DNA from: Actinomycetes bacterium
GTDB taxonomy: Bacteria; Actinomycetota; Actinomycetes; Actinomycetales; Dermabacteraceae
Assembly (NCBI GenBank): GCA_023389045.1
Contig: JAEWEZ010000073.1
Span: 1 to 17,435 of the forward strand
Direction: 5' to 3'
Length of the DNA: 17,435 nt
Shown piece after piece: positions 15,241 to 17,435 of the stretch (the first letter of the stretch is position 1; each line of letters begins with the position of its first letter). The translations under genes were made by a program, and so were the position numbers. Under the pieces are notes generated by a model that ran no database searches, was not told where the DNA came from, and saw only the letters and a program-made list of their open reading frames with translations.

Positions 15241-16416
15241 ATGGATCAGACGGACCGCGCGATTATCGACGCGCTATTCCAGGCGGGCGGGGGATGCCCC
15301 TGCGATATCGCGGTGATGGACGACGCGACCGGGGACCTCACCGCGCAGGCACTGGAACAGGCGGATGTGCGCGTGATGAGCTGGAGCAGCTCCTACCGCG
15401 TAACCCGCGACCTGTGTGATCGTTTTGTGGAGGAGATCGCCCAGGGCCGGCTGACCGTGCCCGCCATGGAAACTGACGGCGACGCGCAGGGCTCCCACCG
15501 ATTCCAGCCGGTGCCCTTGGAAGACGCCCTGCGTGAGTTCACCCGCCCCGATGAGGTGGATGTGCACTTTGTGCTGGGACGTTTGCCGCGTGCACTGGCG
15601 GCTCTCGACGCCCGCTCCCGTGCCGTGGCGCGTGCGCTCATGGACCATGCATGCCTCATCCTCGGCTCCCGCGTGAAACACATGACGCCCAGCCAAAACA
15701 CGGTTCTCGAGGCAGCCTTTGACGAGGTGCGGGGCGCCCGCGGCGTCAGTAAATCCCGTGCGCTGATCGCCGAGGGACCGCGCCCCGCGACGGAGCCGGC
15801 GCCAGTGGCCGAGCACAGCGTGAACGTGACGGTTCGAGGCACCGAGCGGGAGATCCCACTGCGCGGAATCGGCGGTGTGTTCGGATCCGCGCGGGCCGAC
15901 GCCGGCTCCCTGCTGCTCCTCGAGGCCCTTGATCGTGCGCTGAGCACCGACCCCTCCGCAGTGCTCAGCAACCCCGCGATGGTCTGCGACCTCGGCTGCG
16001 GTAACGGGCTCCTGTCTGCCTATCTCGCGGCCGCCTTCCCGGATGCGCAGCTCGTTGCGAGCGACGATGACGCCGATGCAGTGGCCTCCACACGTGCAAC
16101 CCTCGCCGCACAGGGCGAGGCCCCGTCGGCCCCTCAGATCCAGGTGACCTGGGATGACGCGCTCTCCACCCGGGAAAGCGCCACCGTAGATCTGCTGCTC
16201 CTGAACCCGCCCTTCCACGACGGTGCCGCGGTGGATCCCACGCTGGTGCAGGACCTCCTCGACGCCGCAGCCCGCGTGCTGCGACCCGGCGGGGAGCTGT
16301 GGTTCGTCCACAACTCGCATCTGCGATACCGCCCCGAGGTGGAACGACGGATCGGCCCGGTGCGGCAGCAGGATCGGGATCGACGCTTCACCGTCCTGAG
16401 CGCCACACGTCGCTAG
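15241..16416 (+). CDS. Class I SAM-dependent methyltransferase, RsmC/RlmG-like
   Basis: This is predicted to methylate the N2 of a guanine in rRNA; RsmC (16S G1207) and RlmG (23S G1835) are the closest families I recognise. The 391-residue protein has a degenerate N-terminal half (1-~200), as RsmC/RlmG do, and a catalytic C-terminal half. The SAM loop is DLGCGNG (250-256), the acidic post-motif is ASDDD (273-277), and motif IV is NPPFHDG (322-328), the form typical of these guanine-N2 enzymes. RPGGELWFVHNSHLRY follows, also characteristic. The ATG has AGGAG 6 nt upstream (15230-15234), which decides it over an in-frame upstream opening. Which rRNA site is modified is not readable. It converges with purQ across a strong hairpin. 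Confidence 0.88.
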   Translation: MDQTDRAIIDALFQAGGGCPCDIAVMDDATGDLTAQALEQADVRVMSWSSSYRVTRDLCDRFVEEIAQGRLTVPAMETDGDAQGSHRFQPVPLEDALREFTRPDEVDVHFVLGRLPRALAALDARSRAVARALMDHACLILGSRVKHMTPSQNTVLEAAFDEVRGARGVSKSRALIAEGPRPATEPAPVAEHSVNVTVRGTEREIPLRGIGGVFGSARADAGSLLLLEALDRALSTDPSAVLSNPAMVCDLGCGNGLLSAYLAAAFPDAQLVASDDDADAVASTRATLAAQGEAPSAPQIQVTWDDALSTRESATVDLLLLNPPFHDGAAVDPTLVQDLLDAAARVLRPGGELWFVHNSHLRYRPEVERRIGPVRQQDRDRRFTVLSATRR

Positions 16417-16426
16417 GACAGACGAA

Positions 16427-16457
16427 GGGTGGCCCCGGGAGATTCCCGGGGCCACCC
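16427..16457. terminator. Strong hairpin between the methyltransferase and purQ
   Basis: There is a perfect 14-bp stem, GGGTGGCCCCGGGA / TCCCGGGGCCACCC, with a 3-nt loop (GAT), 10 nt after the methyltransferase stop and 80 nt past the purQ stop. Neither side has a T tract, so it is a GC-only terminator of the kind common in high-GC genomes. It is probably bidirectional. Confidence 0.75.
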
Positions 16458-16536
16458 GATTCGCGCATGGCCCGTGCGCCTCAGCGCGGCTGGTCCTCCA
16501 GCACGTCAGCCGAGAGCACAGGGTGTCTCAGCGCGC

Positions 16537-17265
16537 TCAGCGCACGAGGGAGCGCAGCACCGAGCTGAACATTCCCAGCCCGTCGGTGCCCGTGCGGGTG
16601 CCCTGCCCCGGCTCATCGGGACCGAAACCGGGCTCGACCGCATGCTCGGGATGCGGCATGAGGCCCACCACATTGCCGAACTCATTGGTGATACCGGCGA
16701 TGTCGTGACGGGACCCATTGGGATTGATCTCAAAACCCTCCGGACCGTGAGTGGCTCCCGCGGCGTAGCGGAACACCACGCGCCCCTCGGCTTCCAGTTC
16801 CGCAAGAGTGCGCTCATCGGCCACGTACTGGCCGTCCTGGTTCTTCAGCGGAATGCGGATCACCTGGTCCTGCGCATAGTCCGTGGTCCAGGCGGTGCGG
16901 CTGTTCTCCACGCGCAGCGGCTGGTCACGGCAGATGAAGGAGCGGTGCGCGTTCTTGATCATCGCGCCGGGCAGCAGATGCGTTTCGCAGAGGATCTGGA
17001 AGCCATTGCAGATGCCGAGCACCGGCATGCCGCCGCGGGCCGCATCCACCACCTTCTCCATCACGGGGGCGAAGCGGCTGATCGCTCCGGCCCGCAGGTA
17101 ATCCCCGTAGGAGAAGCCGCCGGGCAGGACCACTGCTTCCACATCGGCAAGATCCTCATCGGCATGCCAGAGACTCACGGGCTCGCCGCCGGCCAGACGG
17201 ATCGCGCGCAGTGCATCGCGGTCATCCAGGGTGCCGGGGAAGGTAACAACGCCGATGCGGATCAC
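16537..17265 (-). CDS. purQ: Phosphoribosylformylglycinamidine synthase subunit PurQ (glutaminase)
   Basis: This class I glutamine amidotransferase subunit of FGAM synthase releases ammonia from glutamine and passes it to PurL. The 242-residue protein shows the complete triad: nucleophile Cys86 in LGICNGFQIL, and His205 and Glu207 in MPHPEHA. Also present are the N-terminal VVTFPGTLDDRDA and the PGGFSYGDYLRAGA oxyanion segment. The start is GTG 17265, with a near-perfect AGGAGG (17273-17278 on the - strand) 7 nt upstream. The GTGA overlap with the purS stop implies translational coupling. It continues the purS operon, but purL does not follow; a terminator hairpin and unrelated genes do. Confidence 0.96.
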   Translation of the reverse strand: MIRIGVVTFPGTLDDRDALRAIRLAGGEPVSLWHADEDLADVEAVVLPGGFSYGDYLRAGAISRFAPVMEKVVDAARGGMPVLGICNGFQILCETHLLPGAMIKNAHRSFICRDQPLRVENSRTAWTTDYAQDQVIRIPLKNQDGQYVADERTLAELEAEGRVVFRYAAGATHGPEGFEINPNGSRHDIAGITNEFGNVVGLMPHPEHAVEPGFGPDEPGQGTRTGTDGLGMFSSVLRSLVR

Positions 17266-17435
17266 CGGCTCTCCTCCTGCTTCGCATGGGAGCCCTCGAC
17301 CTCAATCTCGACGACATCCTCGATCACCGGGTTCGACAGCAGCGTGATGGCGGCCTCGCGCACGGAGGCGAGAACCTCGTCGGTGATCTCTTGCTCGATC
17401 TCGAGCTCGAAGCGCTTGCCCTGACGGACCGAGGC
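17262..17435 (-). CDS. purS: Phosphoribosylformylglycinamidine synthase subunit PurS, C-terminal part (5' end outside window)
   Basis: The small structural subunit bridges PurL and PurQ in the FGAM synthase complex. Only the last 57 residues are in the window. They begin ASVRQGKRFELEI, the conserved PurS strand, and continue with a helix and the strand SNPVIEDVVEIEVE. Full-length PurS is about 80 residues, so roughly 25 are missing at the N-terminus. The C-terminus has a short charged tail (SHAKQEESR). The stop codon overlaps the purQ GTG by four bases (GTGA), and the purQ ribosome site lies inside the last purS codons. Confidence 0.9.
   Translation of the reverse strand, partial: ASVRQGKRFELEIEQEITDEVLASVREAAITLLSNPVIEDVVEIEVEGSHAKQEESR

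Noticed and set aside
1..17435. Defence systems, CRISPR arrays, insertion sequences, tRNAs, phage genes
   Set aside because: Each was looked for on both strands. No direct-repeat/spacer pattern, transposase motif, cloverleaf or phage structural gene was seen.

Overview
This window is from a high-GC Gram-positive bacterium (Actinomycetota). The evidence is the GC-rich wobble usage, the frequent GTG starts, probable leaderless promoters, the PurS/PurQ/small-PurL form of FGAM synthetase, and a fadA2-fabG4-htdX-type lipid gene set best known from mycobacteria. SLH domains of the actinobacterial type point to a Micrococcales-like host (a Dermabacteraceae-type organism is my guess, not something the sequence proves). 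No tRNA, rRNA, insertion sequence, prophage or CRISPR array was seen.

Region 1 (1-4960, + strand) is a cell-surface operon. It runs: a 5'-truncated PGRP/amidase_2 peptidoglycan hydrolase with LGFP-like repeats and three C-terminal SLH domains; a CsaB-like polysaccharide pyruvyl transferase; a Tat-type secreted NlpC/P60 hydrolase with three N-terminal SLH domains, LGFP-like repeats and a peptidoglycan-binding domain; and an unrecognised 164-residue acidic protein. A strong hairpin at 4931-4960 closes it. SLH domains bind pyruvylated wall polysaccharide in the bacteria where this has been studied. The operon therefore seems to encode two wall hydrolases together with the enzyme that could make their anchor. 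This is the most interesting part of the window.

Region 2 (4995-7292 and 16537-17435, - strand) is de novo purine synthesis. purL lies more than 9 kb away from an overlapping purS-purQ pair on the same strand, so the common purSQL cluster is split. The genes between them include a nucleoside hydrolase, which is a purine/pyrimidine salvage enzyme.

Region 3 (7473-13910) is a fatty acyl-CoA metabolism locus. On the - strand a TetR regulator overlaps the start of an acyl-CoA oxidase/dehydrogenase. Divergently on the + strand lie a FadA2/FadI-like thiolase, a two-domain FabG4-like 3-ketoacyl reductase and a MaoC/HtdX-like hydratase. Together they supply the four activities of a beta-oxidation (or reverse, elongation) cycle. 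A perfect AGTAC-N3-GTACT palindrome at the regulator's 5' end is the candidate operator.

Region 4 (13937-16457) holds an inosine/uridine-type nucleoside hydrolase (-) and a divergent RsmC/RlmG-like rRNA methyltransferase (+). The methyltransferase ends in a second strong hairpin facing purQ.
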